From contig NZ_FLKM01000008.1 in the NCBI RefSeq assembly GCF_900086585.1, positions 806,001 to 870,000 of the forward strand: 64,000 bases of DNA, in the 5' to 3' direction. Source of the stretch: Emergencia timonensis. GTDB taxonomy: Bacteria > Bacillota > Clostridia > Peptostreptococcales > Anaerovoracaceae. Both the position numbers and the translations under genes were made by a program. Shown here piece by piece: positions 9,088 through 17,976 of the stretch. Position 1 is the first letter of the stretch, and each line of letters opens with the position of its first letter. The notes under the pieces are model-generated. The model was not told the origin of the DNA. It saw only the letters and a program-made list of their open reading frames with translations, and did not search any database.

Positions 9088-10125
9088 ATGGATTTAAGCA
9101 AGATTTTTTTGAAAGACGCCTGCCCGACTCCGGTCGGAGGACAGGCCGTCATGGAGGGCATCATGATGCGCGGACTGGAAAGAACGGCCGTTGCAGTCAG
9201 ACTTCCTGACGGAAAGATACACATGAAGACGCAGCCCAATAAGAAGATGGGAAAGTGGACTAGAATTCCTATTGTCAGGGGCGTCGTCTCTTTTGTCACC
9301 TCACTGGTTCAGGGCACGGGTATTTTGATGTATTCGGCTGACGTGCTGGAAGCTAACTGGCCGGAAGAGGAACAAGAGGAAGCGGGCAAGCTGGAGACCT
9401 GGATGAATAAGAAGTTCGGAGAGAAGGGTACGTGGAACATCATGATCTATCTCTCTGTCATTCTCGCTTTGGCGATGACCATCGGTATGTTCATTCTGCT
9501 GCCGACAGTGGTGGCGAATTTCCTGAAGCCTTTGATTGACAGCGACTTTGTGTTTAATCTGGTGGAAGGAATCATGCGTATCGTGATCTTTGTGGTGTAT
9601 ATCGCCCTGATCAGCCAGATGAAAGACATTAAGACCGTGTTTCAATATCATGGGGCTGAGCACAAGACCATTCACTGCTTCGAAAACAATCTGGAACTGA
9701 CGCCGCAGAATGCGCAGCAGTTTTATACTCTGCATCCGCGGTGCGGAACTAGTTTTCTGCTCTTCGTCATGGTGATCAGCTTTGTGCTGCACCTCTTTCT
9801 GGGCTGGCCGAATTTGGCGCTGCGTATCATTTCCAGACTGCTTTTAGTGCCGCTAGTTGCAGGTCTGTCCTATGAACTTCTTAAGTGGGCTGGACGCAGT
9901 GACAACTGGCTGGTCAAAATTCTCAGTATGCCGGGACTTTACCTGCAGAAGCTGACGACCAAGGAACCTTCTGACGATCAGCTGGAGGTAGCAATTGCTG
10001 CTACAAAGGCGGTTATGGTTCCTGACGGTACTCCGTACTTTGAAGGCATCTGCGACCTTGATGGGAATTTAGTTGAAGAACGAAAGATTGAACGTAAAAG
10101 TAAGAACGAAGTTGTGGAGGAATAG
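9088..10125 (+). CDS. DUF1385 family protein (YqhQ-like)
   Basis: A 345-residue membrane protein. The N-terminal GGQAVMEGIMMRG, the GAEHKTIHCFE motif near residue 190 and HPRCGTSF near 215 are diagnostic for DUF1385. Four to five hydrophobic segments lie in the centre and C-terminal half. Biochemical function is not established; the conserved His/Glu/Cys suggest a metal site. It lies nine bases after rho and is followed immediately by prmC, the usual Firmicutes arrangement. Confidence 0.9.
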   Translation: MDLSKIFLKDACPTPVGGQAVMEGIMMRGLERTAVAVRLPDGKIHMKTQPNKKMGKWTRIPIVRGVVSFVTSLVQGTGILMYSADVLEANWPEEEQEEAGKLETWMNKKFGEKGTWNIMIYLSVILALAMTIGMFILLPTVVANFLKPLIDSDFVFNLVEGIMRIVIFVVYIALISQMKDIKTVFQYHGAEHKTIHCFENNLELTPQNAQQFYTLHPRCGTSFLLFVMVISFVLHLFLGWPNLALRIISRLLLVPLVAGLSYELLKWAGRSDNWLVKILSMPGLYLQKLTTKEPSDDQLEVAIAATKAVMVPDGTPYFEGICDLDGNLVEERKIERKSKNEVVEE

Positions 10126-11037
10126 ATGAGTCTCTCGGTAAAAGAAATTTTGAATATCGGCAGAAGACAGCTTGAGGAGAGTCACATCGCAGACGCTGCC
10201 ATCGACTGCAAAATCCTATATTGTTTTTTGATGAATGTGAGCAGTGCCCAACTGATTCTGGAATATCAAAGAATCCTGCCGGACAGCCTTTGTGATGAGT
10301 ATTTTAAGCTGCTGGACAAGCGGTCCGCCGGCGTGCCCGTGCAATATATTATCGGTACACAGGAGTTTATGGGTCTTACGTTCAAGGTCAATGAGAGCGT
10401 GTTGATTCCCCGGCAGGACACGGAGACCCTGGTGGAGGACGCGATCAGTATTATCAGAGAAAACAAGCTGCGCGGAGAAGATTTACTGCCAAAGAAAAAG
10501 AAGGAATTCGACGTTCTCGACCTCTGCTGTGGCAGCGGAGCAATCGGCCTTTCTCTGGCTAGTCTCTGCGACAACGTGAAGGTGACTTGTTCGGATATCA
10601 GCCGGGAAGCCATCGCCGTAGCCGAGGAAAATGCAGAAAAATTGGGCCTCACGAAGAAAGTCAGCTTTGAATGTGGTAATTTGCTGGTGCCTTTTAAAGG
10701 GAAGTTCAAAAATAAGAAATTCGATTTGATTATCTCTAATCCGCCTTACATAAAGACCAGCGTCATACCGACGCTGCAGAAAGAAGTCCGCGACCACGAG
10801 CCGATGATGGCTTTGGACGGCGGTCTGGGCGGCCTGGATTTCTATCGGGGCATCATCGCGGATGCGGCGGGCTGCCTCAAGAAAACAGGCGTATTGATGT
10901 TTGAAATCGGTCACGATCAGAAGGATGCGGTCAGCGCGCTAATTGAGGAGACTGAGCAGTTCGAGAAAATCACCTGCCATAAGGATCTTGCCGGCCGGGA
11001 CCGAATTGTCGTCGCAACACTGGCTGGGAAAAAATGA
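10126..11037 (+). CDS. prmC: Peptide chain release factor N5-glutamine methyltransferase
   Basis: PrmC/HemK methylates the Gln of the GGQ motif in release factors. It has an N-terminal helical domain (residues 1-85) and a class I SAM domain with VLDLCCGSGAIGLSLA near 127-142 and the catalytic NPPY motif at 205-208. The ATG abuts the DUF1385 stop and has GTGGAGGAA upstream. Its substrate gene prfA lies 1.8 kb downstream, separated by a secreted-protein gene and rpmE. Confidence 0.96.
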   Translation: MSLSVKEILNIGRRQLEESHIADAAIDCKILYCFLMNVSSAQLILEYQRILPDSLCDEYFKLLDKRSAGVPVQYIIGTQEFMGLTFKVNESVLIPRQDTETLVEDAISIIRENKLRGEDLLPKKKKEFDVLDLCCGSGAIGLSLASLCDNVKVTCSDISREAIAVAEENAEKLGLTKKVSFECGNLLVPFKGKFKNKKFDLIISNPPYIKTSVIPTLQKEVRDHEPMMALDGGLGGLDFYRGIIADAAGCLKKTGVLMFEIGHDQKDAVSALIEETEQFEKITCHKDLAGRDRIVVATLAGKK

Positions 11038-11046
11038 GGAGGGACT

Positions 11047-12378
11047 ATGGTAAAACATACTGGTAAGAATAAGCTAATTGTGATTACAATGATTATATGC
11101 ATATTATTGGGCGGGATTGCTCTTCCTGCAACGGCTTTGGCGGAGGAAACAGGTACCACAAATACTAATACAATCGTTCCGGGGCCTGTAGCAAAAAGAA
11201 TCAGAGCTTATCCTAATTGGTCGCAGACAGTATACGCTCCAGAAGGCTCGAAAATCAGAACGTGTAAAATAACTGCAGACAGTCTTTATGACCTCGCATT
11301 ACGTTCTTATGATGTGGGTGCTGATGAGTTTTATATTGATGTGACGAGTAAAGATGGAGATGTTCATATCTCAGATCTTAAATTTGATGTTACGGAATTA
11401 CCTCTTGGAGACAGGGGAAAAATGAATTCTTTTGGCATACTCACTGATGCAGGATATTTTCGTCTTACCGGTCTTGGAGCAAGAAAACTGTTCGACGAAT
11501 ATCGTTACCGGGCGGTTATGATGCAAATTGAGTGCAAAAATTTTGCTGAGAATCGGTATACGATAACCATTAAGGCAGAAGACTTGGAAGGAAATGTTGT
11601 TACTTCCTTTGATTTTCTTGAAGAAAATGCCACGTTTACCGTAGTGCCAAAGGGGGGAATTGCAAACAAACCTTTGACTTGCCGCGCAACCTCGCATGAT
11701 AAAGAGGGCAGTGATTTCGTCTGCGTTTCTAATGAGGATGGCACAGTAACATTTCCTGTAACAGATCACGACTTTTATAAAGTATACTACAAGAAAGAAT
11801 TTCACCAGGGAGAACAGTGTAACTACACCCTTGATGTGATAAACGATGTTGGCGGTTCAATTGATTTGGAGGATACTAATCTATTATCCATCCACCCTGA
11901 AGAGGGGTATTATACACAGGCAATAATCGTAAATGGGGTTTCAGTAGCAGTGACAACGCGGCTGAATATCTCAGAAGGAGACGTTATACAGGTCGTTTTT
12001 TCAAAAATTGGAGAGACGGTGGATTTAAACCCACCTGCCACTGGCAATGAGACACAGCGAGAGAAAATCAAAAATGGCGTACAGGCGACCAAGATCGATG
12101 TGAATGCCTCTTATGCCAAAAGAGGGGTTAAGGTAACCTGGAGGAAATCTAAAGGATATAGGGTGGACTACTATCAAGTTTTTCGCTCGAAGAAACGGAC
12201 TACGGGATATGGAACTAAGGCAATTTACCAGACAAAAAGTGGAAAAGTCAACACATATATCAATACAAAGTCAATCAAAAAGGGCACTAGATATTACTAC
12301 AAGATACGTGGTGTTCGCAGCGTAGATGGTAAAAAAATCTATACAAAGTGGTCTAACATTGCTAACCGAAAAGCTTAG
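11047..12378 (+). CDS. Secreted protein with C-terminal fibronectin-III-like module
   Basis: A 443-residue exported protein. A signal peptide (residues 1-35, hydrophobic IMIICILLGGIALPATALA) ends with Ala-x-Ala. The central 330 residues are beta-rich and match no family I know. The last 85 residues form a module ([17 protein letters not shown] then [19 protein letters not shown] and TKWSN) that also ends the proteins at 38028-40415 and 46175-49672. AGGAGG-like sequence precedes ATG 11047. It is an outsider inside the prmC-rpmE-prfA cluster. No LPXTG or transmembrane anchor is visible. Confidence 0.8.
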   Translation: MVKHTGKNKLIVITMIICILLGGIALPATALAEETGTTNTNTIVPGPVAKRIRAYPNWSQTVYAPEGSKIRTCKITADSLYDLALRSYDVGADEFYIDVTSKDGDVHISDLKFDVTELPLGDRGKMNSFGILTDAGYFRLTGLGARKLFDEYRYRAVMMQIECKNFAENRYTITIKAEDLEGNVVTSFDFLEENATFTVVPKGGIANKPLTCRATSHDKEGSDFVCVSNEDGTVTFPVTDHDFYKVYYKKEFHQGEQCNYTLDVINDVGGSIDLEDTNLLSIHPEEGYYTQAIIVNGVSVAVTTRLNISEGDVIQVVFSKIGETVDLNPPATGNETQREKIKNGVQATKIDVNASYAKRGVKVTWRKSKGYRVDYYQVFRSKKRTTGYGTKAIYQTKSGKVNTYINTKSIKKGTRYYYKIRGVRSVDGKKIYTKWSNIANRKA

Positions 12379-12511
12379 TGAGCAAAGAAAAATAATTGTA
12401 GGCAAAAAAACACTTGTTTCTGACAGACAAGTATGATATAGTATAAAAGCTGTATTAGATTCAGCAAAAAATTATGCAAAGGTGTGTGCCTGAGCAGGAA
12501 AGAGGTAAAGC

Positions 12512-12712
12512 ATGAAGGAAGGAATCCATCCTGATTATAAGGAATGTAAAGTAACTTGCGCATGTGGTAATTCTTTTGTTACAAAGTCAACAAAAGAAGA
12601 AATGAGACTTGATGTTTGCTCAGCATGTCATCCGTTCTTTACAGGTCAGCAGAAGTTCATCAACCGTGGTGGACGTGTTGAAAAGTTCAAGAACAAGTAT
12701 CACATTGACTAA
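12512..12712 (+). CDS. rpmE: 50S ribosomal protein L31 (zinc-binding type)
   Basis: 66 residues, N-terminus [11 protein letters not shown] typical of L31. Cysteines CACG (16 and 18) and CSACH (36 and 39) make this the zinc-ribbon form. GAAAGAGGTAAAGC precedes ATG. It has a separate promoter region (TATAGT near 12435-12440) and its own terminator. Confidence 0.97.
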   Translation: MKEGIHPDYKECKVTCACGNSFVTKSTKEEMRLDVCSACHPFFTGQQKFINRGGRVEKFKNKYHID

Positions 12713-12725
12713 TAATCAGAAGCTT

Positions 12726-12755
12726 AAACCGGAAATTTTAATTTCCGGTTTTTTA
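12726..12755 (+). terminator. Terminator of rpmE
   Basis: AAACCGGAAAT pairs perfectly with ATTTCCGGTTT across a 4-base loop and runs into T6. Confidence 0.92.
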
Positions 12756-12880
12756 ATATGAGAATTTATGGTATACTATACAATTAGATAACATTTCATC
12801 CAAATTGATAAGCGCGAGCTTCCGTTTGGCTGTATTTTGTCATATAAAATTGTAAATTATTAAAAATTGAGGAGATATAA

Positions 12881-13945
12881 ATGTTTGATAAGTTAGATTT
12901 CATTGTTGAAAAATACAAAGAATTGTCCTTGAAGGTTTCTGATCCGGAAGTGATCAATGACCAGCCGCTGTGGCAGAAGCATATTAAGGAAATGGGAGAA
13001 ATGGAACCCATCGTAAAAGAATACGAGGAATATAAGAAAGCCAAAGAGGAGCTCAAAGACGCCAAGGACATCGTAGAGAATGAAACTGACGAGGAAATGA
13101 GAGACCTTGCCAAGATGGAGGTCAATGAGCTGGAGGACAGAATTGAAGAGTTGGAAGGTGAACTGAAGATCTTGCTTCTGCCGAAAGACCCTAACGACGA
13201 AAAGAACGTAATTCTGGAAGTCAGAGCTGGTACGGGCGGCGAAGAAGCGGCTTTGTTCGGCCAGGATCTGCTCAGAATGTATATGAGATATGCAGAAAGA
13301 CATAGATGGAAGACGGAATTGATGGATATCAATGATACGGGAATCGGCGGAATCAAAGAAGCCGTTGTTTTGATTAAGGGCAAGGGCGCTTATTCAAGGC
13401 TGAAGTATGAAAGCGGTGTCCACAGGGTACAGCGTGTACCGGAGACGGAATCCGCAGGCAGAGTGCATACCTCTGCGGCTACTGTTGCGGTGCTGCCAGA
13501 AGTGGACGACGTAGAAGTGGACTTAAACCCTAGTGACGTCAGAGTAGACGTGTACAGGGCGTCAGGTAACGGCGGACAGTGTGTAAATACCACGGACTCC
13601 GCAGTCAGATTGACCCATGAACCGACAGGGCTCGTCGTAACCTGCCAGGATGAAAAATCACAGATTAAGAATAAAGAGAAAGCGTTTAAGGTTCTCAAAT
13701 CGAGATTATACGATTTGAAGCTGCAGGAGCAGAACAAGGAGATTTCTGCCGCTAGAAAGAGTCAGGTAGGTTCCGGTGACAGAAGCGAGAGAATCAGAAC
13801 CTATAACTTCCCACAGGGAAGAGTATCCGAACACAGAATCGGTATGACGTTATATAAGCTGGGCGCCATCCTGGACGGAGAGCTGGATGAGATCATCGAC
13901 GGATTGATTACCAGCGATCAGGCGGAGAAGATGAAGAACTTCTAA
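12881..13945 (+). CDS. prfA: Peptide chain release factor 1
   Basis: RF1 recognises UAA and UAG and triggers peptide release. 354 residues. The GGQ catalytic motif is at 231-233 in [16 protein letters not shown], and the RF-1 domain contains [17 protein letters not shown] lies upstream of ATG. The partner methylase prmC is nearby. Confidence 0.97.
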   Translation: MFDKLDFIVEKYKELSLKVSDPEVINDQPLWQKHIKEMGEMEPIVKEYEEYKKAKEELKDAKDIVENETDEEMRDLAKMEVNELEDRIEELEGELKILLLPKDPNDEKNVILEVRAGTGGEEAALFGQDLLRMYMRYAERHRWKTELMDINDTGIGGIKEAVVLIKGKGAYSRLKYESGVHRVQRVPETESAGRVHTSAATVAVLPEVDDVEVDLNPSDVRVDVYRASGNGGQCVNTTDSAVRLTHEPTGLVVTCQDEKSQIKNKEKAFKVLKSRLYDLKLQEQNKEISAARKSQVGSGDRSERIRTYNFPQGRVSEHRIGMTLYKLGAILDGELDEIIDGLITSDQAEKMKNF

Positions 13946-14116
13946 TGACTGGCTCTTTTTGCCTATTGCTTCGCTTTCTTCGGCTGCAGACTCAATTACG
14001 CACTTCAAGTACGCGCATTCGTCTTTGCCTTGAAAGCTGTGCACTAGACAAAAAGTCCTGCGTCATTTAATGAAAGCTGGTTAAAGTTTACCGCGGAAGT
14101 CCAAGAATAGAAAATT
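13946..14116 (+). other. Intergenic region with hairpins (E3)
   Basis: 171 bases between prfA and the Sua5 gene. It contains TACGCACTTCAAGTACGCGC-like inverted sequence near 13997-14016 and short pairings such as CTTTTTG (13954-13960) with CAAAAAG (14049-14055). TTTACCGCGG near 14087-14096 also occurs in the element before tyrS (16326-16335). No terminator T-run is present; function unknown. Confidence 0.3.
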
Positions 14117-15121
14117 ATGAAAACAAAGATACTGAATGATACAACTGAAGAGATAGAAGAGGCCGCGAAGATTATCGCTGGCGGCGGGTTAGTCGCCTTT
14201 CCGACGGAAACGGTTTATGGACTGGGGGCTGATGCTTTGAACAGTCAGGCGGTAGGCAAAGTCTATGCTGCAAAGGGAAGACCGTCCGATAATCCCATGA
14301 TTGTCCATATATCGTCATACGACGATATGAAGAAATTGACGCCCCAAATTACCAGAGATATGGAAAAACTGATGAAGGTATTTTGGCCAGGTGCAATGAC
14401 CATGATCGTAGAACGGAATTCTGTGATACCAGATGTGACGACTGGCGGACTGGATACTGTCGGTATCAGGATGCCCGATCATCCTGTGGCATTGAAACTG
14501 ATAGCAGAAGCGGGATGTCCCATTGCGGCGCCTAGCGCTAACCTTTCTGGCAAACCAAGCCCGACAGCAGCCCAGCATGTTATTGACGATTTAGCAGGAC
14601 GGGTCGATGCCATCATCTGCAGTGATGATTGCAAATTTGGCATTGAATCTACGGTTATCGATATGACAGGTCAGACACCGATGATTCTGCGTCCGGGCAT
14701 TATAACAAAAGAAGATTTGGAAACGGCTTTGGGCAAGAAAGTCCTTCTCGATCCGACTCTGAACAAACGGCCGGACAAGTTTAACAACGAAGACTTTCGG
14801 CCGAAAGCGCCAGGGATGAAATATAAGCATTATGCGCCTAAGGCGCAGATGATCGTTTATGAAGGGAGAATGGAAGCTGTCGAAGCCGCCATCGATCGTG
14901 AGCGGGTTGAGCGGGAGGCATTAGGACAGAAGGTCTGCGTAATCCTCTTTGATGATGCAGAACACAAGGCTGCCGCCCATCAGTTTTTTGCAAAACTGCG
15001 AGAAGCTGACAGAGAAGGCGCCGACGTGATTCTGGCTGCCGCCCTGAAAGAAGAGGGCGTCGGTTTTTCCGTCATGAACAGAATGTTAAAATCAGCAGGG
15101 TATAATATAAGAAAAGTTTGA
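14117..15121 (+). CDS. L-threonylcarbamoyladenylate synthase (Sua5 type)
   Basis: It makes threonylcarbamoyl-AMP from Thr, bicarbonate and ATP, the first step of tRNA t6A modification. 334 residues: the YrdC domain spans about 1-205 (AFPTETVYGLGADA, AAKGRPSDNPMIVHI, SANLSGKPSPT), then the linker with PGMKYKHYAPKA and the C-terminal Sua5 domain, which separates it from the short TsaC form. There is no strong Shine-Dalgarno before ATG 14117. rpiB follows 12 bases downstream. Confidence 0.94.
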   Translation: MKTKILNDTTEEIEEAAKIIAGGGLVAFPTETVYGLGADALNSQAVGKVYAAKGRPSDNPMIVHISSYDDMKKLTPQITRDMEKLMKVFWPGAMTMIVERNSVIPDVTTGGLDTVGIRMPDHPVALKLIAEAGCPIAAPSANLSGKPSPTAAQHVIDDLAGRVDAIICSDDCKFGIESTVIDMTGQTPMILRPGIITKEDLETALGKKVLLDPTLNKRPDKFNNEDFRPKAPGMKYKHYAPKAQMIVYEGRMEAVEAAIDRERVEREALGQKVCVILFDDAEHKAAAHQFFAKLREADREGADVILAAALKEEGVGFSVMNRMLKSAGYNIRKV

Positions 15122-15133
15122 AAGGAATTTGTT

Positions 15134-15565
15134 ATGATTATAGCAATGGCAAATGACCACGGTGGATTGGCACTGAAGAAAATAGTAAAAGAACATCTGA
15201 TAGAAAGGGGATATAAAGTAGTGGACCTCGGAACGCATTCCGAAGAGTCCGTGGATTATCCCATCTATGGAAAAGCCTGTGGAGAAGCAGTTGCCAGCGG
15301 CAAAGCGGACCTGGGCATCGTCGTCTGCGGTACAGGAATCGGCATTTCTATAGCCGCCAACAAAGTAAAAGGGATTCGCTGCGGTTTGTGCACTTCTGTA
15401 GAAATGGCAGAATTGACGAAAAAGCACAACGATGCCAACATGCTGGCTCTAGGCGGAAGAACGACTGATGCAGAACTGGCCATCAAAATTACCGACACTT
15501 GGCTGGATACAGAGTTTGAAGGCGGACGCCACAAGAGAAGAACAGACATGCTAGATGAAATGTAA
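15134..15565 (+). CDS. rpiB: Ribose-5-phosphate isomerase B
   Basis: Interconverts ribose-5-P and ribulose-5-P. 143 residues, RpiB/LacA fold: [10 protein letters not shown] at the start, active-site Cys in [15 protein letters not shown] near 65, and the ribose-binding [12 protein letters not shown]. In Firmicutes it is commonly found between Sua5 and upp, as here. Confidence 0.95.
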   Translation: MIIAMANDHGGLALKKIVKEHLIERGYKVVDLGTHSEESVDYPIYGKACGEAVASGKADLGIVVCGTGIGISIAANKVKGIRCGLCTSVEMAELTKKHNDANMLALGGRTTDAELAIKITDTWLDTEFEGGRHKRRTDMLDEM

Positions 15566-15584
15566 CGATATTGGAGGAAATGTA

Positions 15585-16214
15585 ATGAGCAAAGTATATG
15601 TATTCGACCATCCATTAATTCAGCACAAAGTAGCGTTGATGAGACAGACCAACACCAGCGTCAAAGATTTCAGAGAGCTGGCAAGAGAAATTGCCTTGCT
15701 TATGGGTTTTGAAGCGACCAGGAATCTTCCCCTGGAAGAGGTTGAAATTGAAACGCCTATCTGTAAGACGAAGGTTAATATGCTGAAAGGGGAAGATATC
15801 GCCATTATCCCGATTTTAAGAGCGGGACTGGGATTTGTTGATGGAATGCTGGAGCTGGTGCCCAATGCAAAAGTTGGACATGTCGGCTTATATAGAGACC
15901 CGGATACCCATGAACCTGTCGAATATTATTGCAAGCTTCCAAAAGATATAGAAAAGCGGCAGATCTTTGTCGTAGATCCCATGCTGGCAACTGGAGGCAG
16001 CGCAGTCGCTGCGATTGACTTCATAAAACAGAGAGGCGGCACCAACATCACATTTATGTGCCTTATCGCTGCACCGGAAGGAATTGAAGCACTGCAGAAA
16101 GCGCATCCAGACGTAGACATCTACATTGCGGCCAAAGATGAAAGACTCAATGAAAATGCCTACATTGTCCCAGGACTGGGGGATGCGGGGGATCGGCTGT
16201 ACGGCACCAAATAA
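15585..16214 (+). CDS. upp: Uracil phosphoribosyltransferase
   Basis: Converts uracil and PRPP to UMP in pyrimidine salvage. 209 residues; PRPP loop [11 protein letters not shown] near 130, and C-terminal uracil-binding [12 protein letters not shown]. The start is ATG 15585 with TTGGAGGAAATGTA upstream; the longer frame from 15555 overlaps rpiB and lacks a ribosome site. Confidence 0.96.
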   Translation: MSKVYVFDHPLIQHKVALMRQTNTSVKDFRELAREIALLMGFEATRNLPLEEVEIETPICKTKVNMLKGEDIAIIPILRAGLGFVDGMLELVPNAKVGHVGLYRDPDTHEPVEYYCKLPKDIEKRQIFVVDPMLATGGSAVAAIDFIKQRGGTNITFMCLIAAPEGIEALQKAHPDVDIYIAAKDERLNENAYIVPGLGDAGDRLYGTK

Positions 16215-16440
16215 AAGAACTTGTTAAATTTACCTGTGGCGTCGTTGGAGCCCTGCCCCAATTTCTGAAAAAAATTGTTGGCAGGCCTCATGCGAGGAAA
16301 ACCCAAATCTTTGATTAGATGATTTTTACCGCGGCGTAAACGGAGCTTCTCGTACTAGTTGTACGCTCCGAGGCGCACTTACTGCGGCGCCTAGCCACAA
16401 TCAAAATTTTCAGCGTTCTTCATTAGAGAAAATATATTAT
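16215..16440 (+). other. GC-rich structured intergenic element (E2)
   Basis: A gene-free gap before tyrS. TGTGGC (16235-16240) can pair with GCCACA (16394-16399). Inside are GGAGC/GCTCC (16342-16346 with 16365-16369) enclosing GTAC/GTAC, and CCTGCC/GGCAGG (near 16252 and 16281). The 3' boundary GCGGCGCCTAGCCAC matches element E1 with one extra base. No T-box core motif is recognisable, although tyrS genes often have one. It could be an RNA leader or a dispersed repeat. Confidence 0.45.
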
Positions 16441-16457
16441 AGAAAGAGGAAAGATAG

Positions 16458-17786
16458 ATGAAAAACTTTATACCGGATAACGTAAGTAAGTACGACAATG
16501 TTTATGACGTCCTAAAAGAGAGAGGTTTTATCGAACAGGTAACCGATGAACAAGCCGTCAGAGAGCTTTTGGGAAAAGAGAAGATCAAGTTCTATATTGG
16601 TTTTGACCCTACAGCCGATTGCTTGCATGTGGGCCACTTTATGCAGGTAATCATCATGATGTATATGCAGAAGTACGGCCATACTCCGGTAGTTCTTCTG
16701 GGAGGCGGTACCGGCATGGTCGGCGACCCGTCGGGAAGACAGGATATGCGTCAGATGATGACGGTAGAAACCATCGACAACAACTGCAACGCGTTCAAGA
16801 AACTGTTTGATCAGTTCCTCGATTTTGACGACGAGTGGAAGTATGAAGGAAACGAAGGTGTCTACTCTCCGGGACATCAAAACAGAGATCCGATCCCAGG
16901 CAAAGCGATCAGCGTCAATAACGCTTCGTGGCTGAGACCTCTGAATTATGTAGAGTTTGTAAGAGAAGTGGGAACTCACTTTAATGTAAACGAAATGCTG
17001 AGAGCAGAATGCTTTAAACAGAGAATGGCGGACGGATTGTCCTTCTTCGAATTTAACTATATGCTGATGCAGGGCTATGACTTCACCGTCATGGCGAGAG
17101 ACTTCGGTGTCAAGATGCAGTTCGGCGGCAACGACCAGTGGTCTAACATTCTGGCGGGCAAGAGATTGTCCAGAAAATGGTGTGATATCAATGTAGAGGG
17201 TATGACCTTTGCGCTGCTGACCAACAGCGAAGGCCAGAAGATGGGCAAGACCATGAACGGAGCTTTGTGGCTTTCTGCGGATCGAGTTTCCCCGTACGAG
17301 TTCTTCCAGTACTGGAGAAACGTGGCGGATGCCGATGTGAATAAGTGCCTGAGAATGCTGACCTTCCTGCCGATGGAGGAAGTGAAGCGACTATCTTCTC
17401 TGGAAGGCGCAGAAATTAACGAAGCAAAGGAAATTCTCGCTTACGAAGTGACTAAACTAGTTCATGGCCAAGAAGAAGCCGAAAAAGCGCTGGAAGGCGC
17501 GAGAGCTGCCTTTGGCGGCGGCGGAGATGCAGCGAACATTCCGACGACAGAGATGGCTGCTGCTGCCTTTGAAGGCGAAGGGAAAGGTCTGGTCTCCTTG
17601 ATTAAAGAACTGGGTCTGGTGCCAAGTAATGGAGAAGGTTTCAGAACCATCGAACAGGGAGGGCTTTCTGTCAATGGCGAGAAGGTAACAAATCCAAAGC
17701 AGAACGTAACCAAAGATATGTTCCGGGATGGAGAAATTTTGATTCAAAAGGGCAAAAAGAAGTTCCACAAGATCGTAATAAAATAA
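16458..17786 (+). CDS. tyrS: Tyrosyl-tRNA synthetase
   Basis: Charges tRNA-Tyr. 442 residues: class I catalytic domain with HVGH near 56-59, the tyrosine pocket [13 protein letters not shown], and KMGKT near 261 as the KMSKS motif; the C-terminal S4 domain ends with [25 protein letters not shown] precedes ATG. An insertion of about 35 residues after GRQDMRQMM (residues 96-160, with [17 protein letters not shown]) makes it slightly longer than the Bacillus type. Confidence 0.96.
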   Translation: MKNFIPDNVSKYDNVYDVLKERGFIEQVTDEQAVRELLGKEKIKFYIGFDPTADCLHVGHFMQVIIMMYMQKYGHTPVVLLGGGTGMVGDPSGRQDMRQMMTVETIDNNCNAFKKLFDQFLDFDDEWKYEGNEGVYSPGHQNRDPIPGKAISVNNASWLRPLNYVEFVREVGTHFNVNEMLRAECFKQRMADGLSFFEFNYMLMQGYDFTVMARDFGVKMQFGGNDQWSNILAGKRLSRKWCDINVEGMTFALLTNSEGQKMGKTMNGALWLSADRVSPYEFFQYWRNVADADVNKCLRMLTFLPMEEVKRLSSLEGAEINEAKEILAYEVTKLVHGQEEAEKALEGARAAFGGGGDAANIPTTEMAAAAFEGEGKGLVSLIKELGLVPSNGEGFRTIEQGGLSVNGEKVTNPKQNVTKDMFRDGEILIQKGKKKFHKIVIK

Positions 17787-17800
17787 TCGTATCAATAGAG

Positions 17801-17830
17801 CGGGCCGTCTGCAAAAGCGGCCCGTTTTTT
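17801..17830 (+). terminator. Terminator of tyrS
   Basis: CGGGCCG (17801-17807) pairs with CGGCCCG (17818-17824), followed by T6. Confidence 0.93.
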
Positions 17831-17976
17831 CTGTACATAAAATTGCGCTATAGACGAATTTCTGTATCCATCTTTGAGGATTCAGACAATTGGTTTAGCG
17901 TCGATGTGGAAATCCCTGTTTAATCTTGGAGAATTTTATGATAAAATAAGACAATAAACAAAAGGAGACAGGCAAA

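Noticed and set aside
16215..16440. T-box leader upstream of tyrS
   Set aside because: The region is structured and contains TTACCGCGG, but the T-box core (GGTGGTACCGCG) and a specifier loop/terminator pair are missing.
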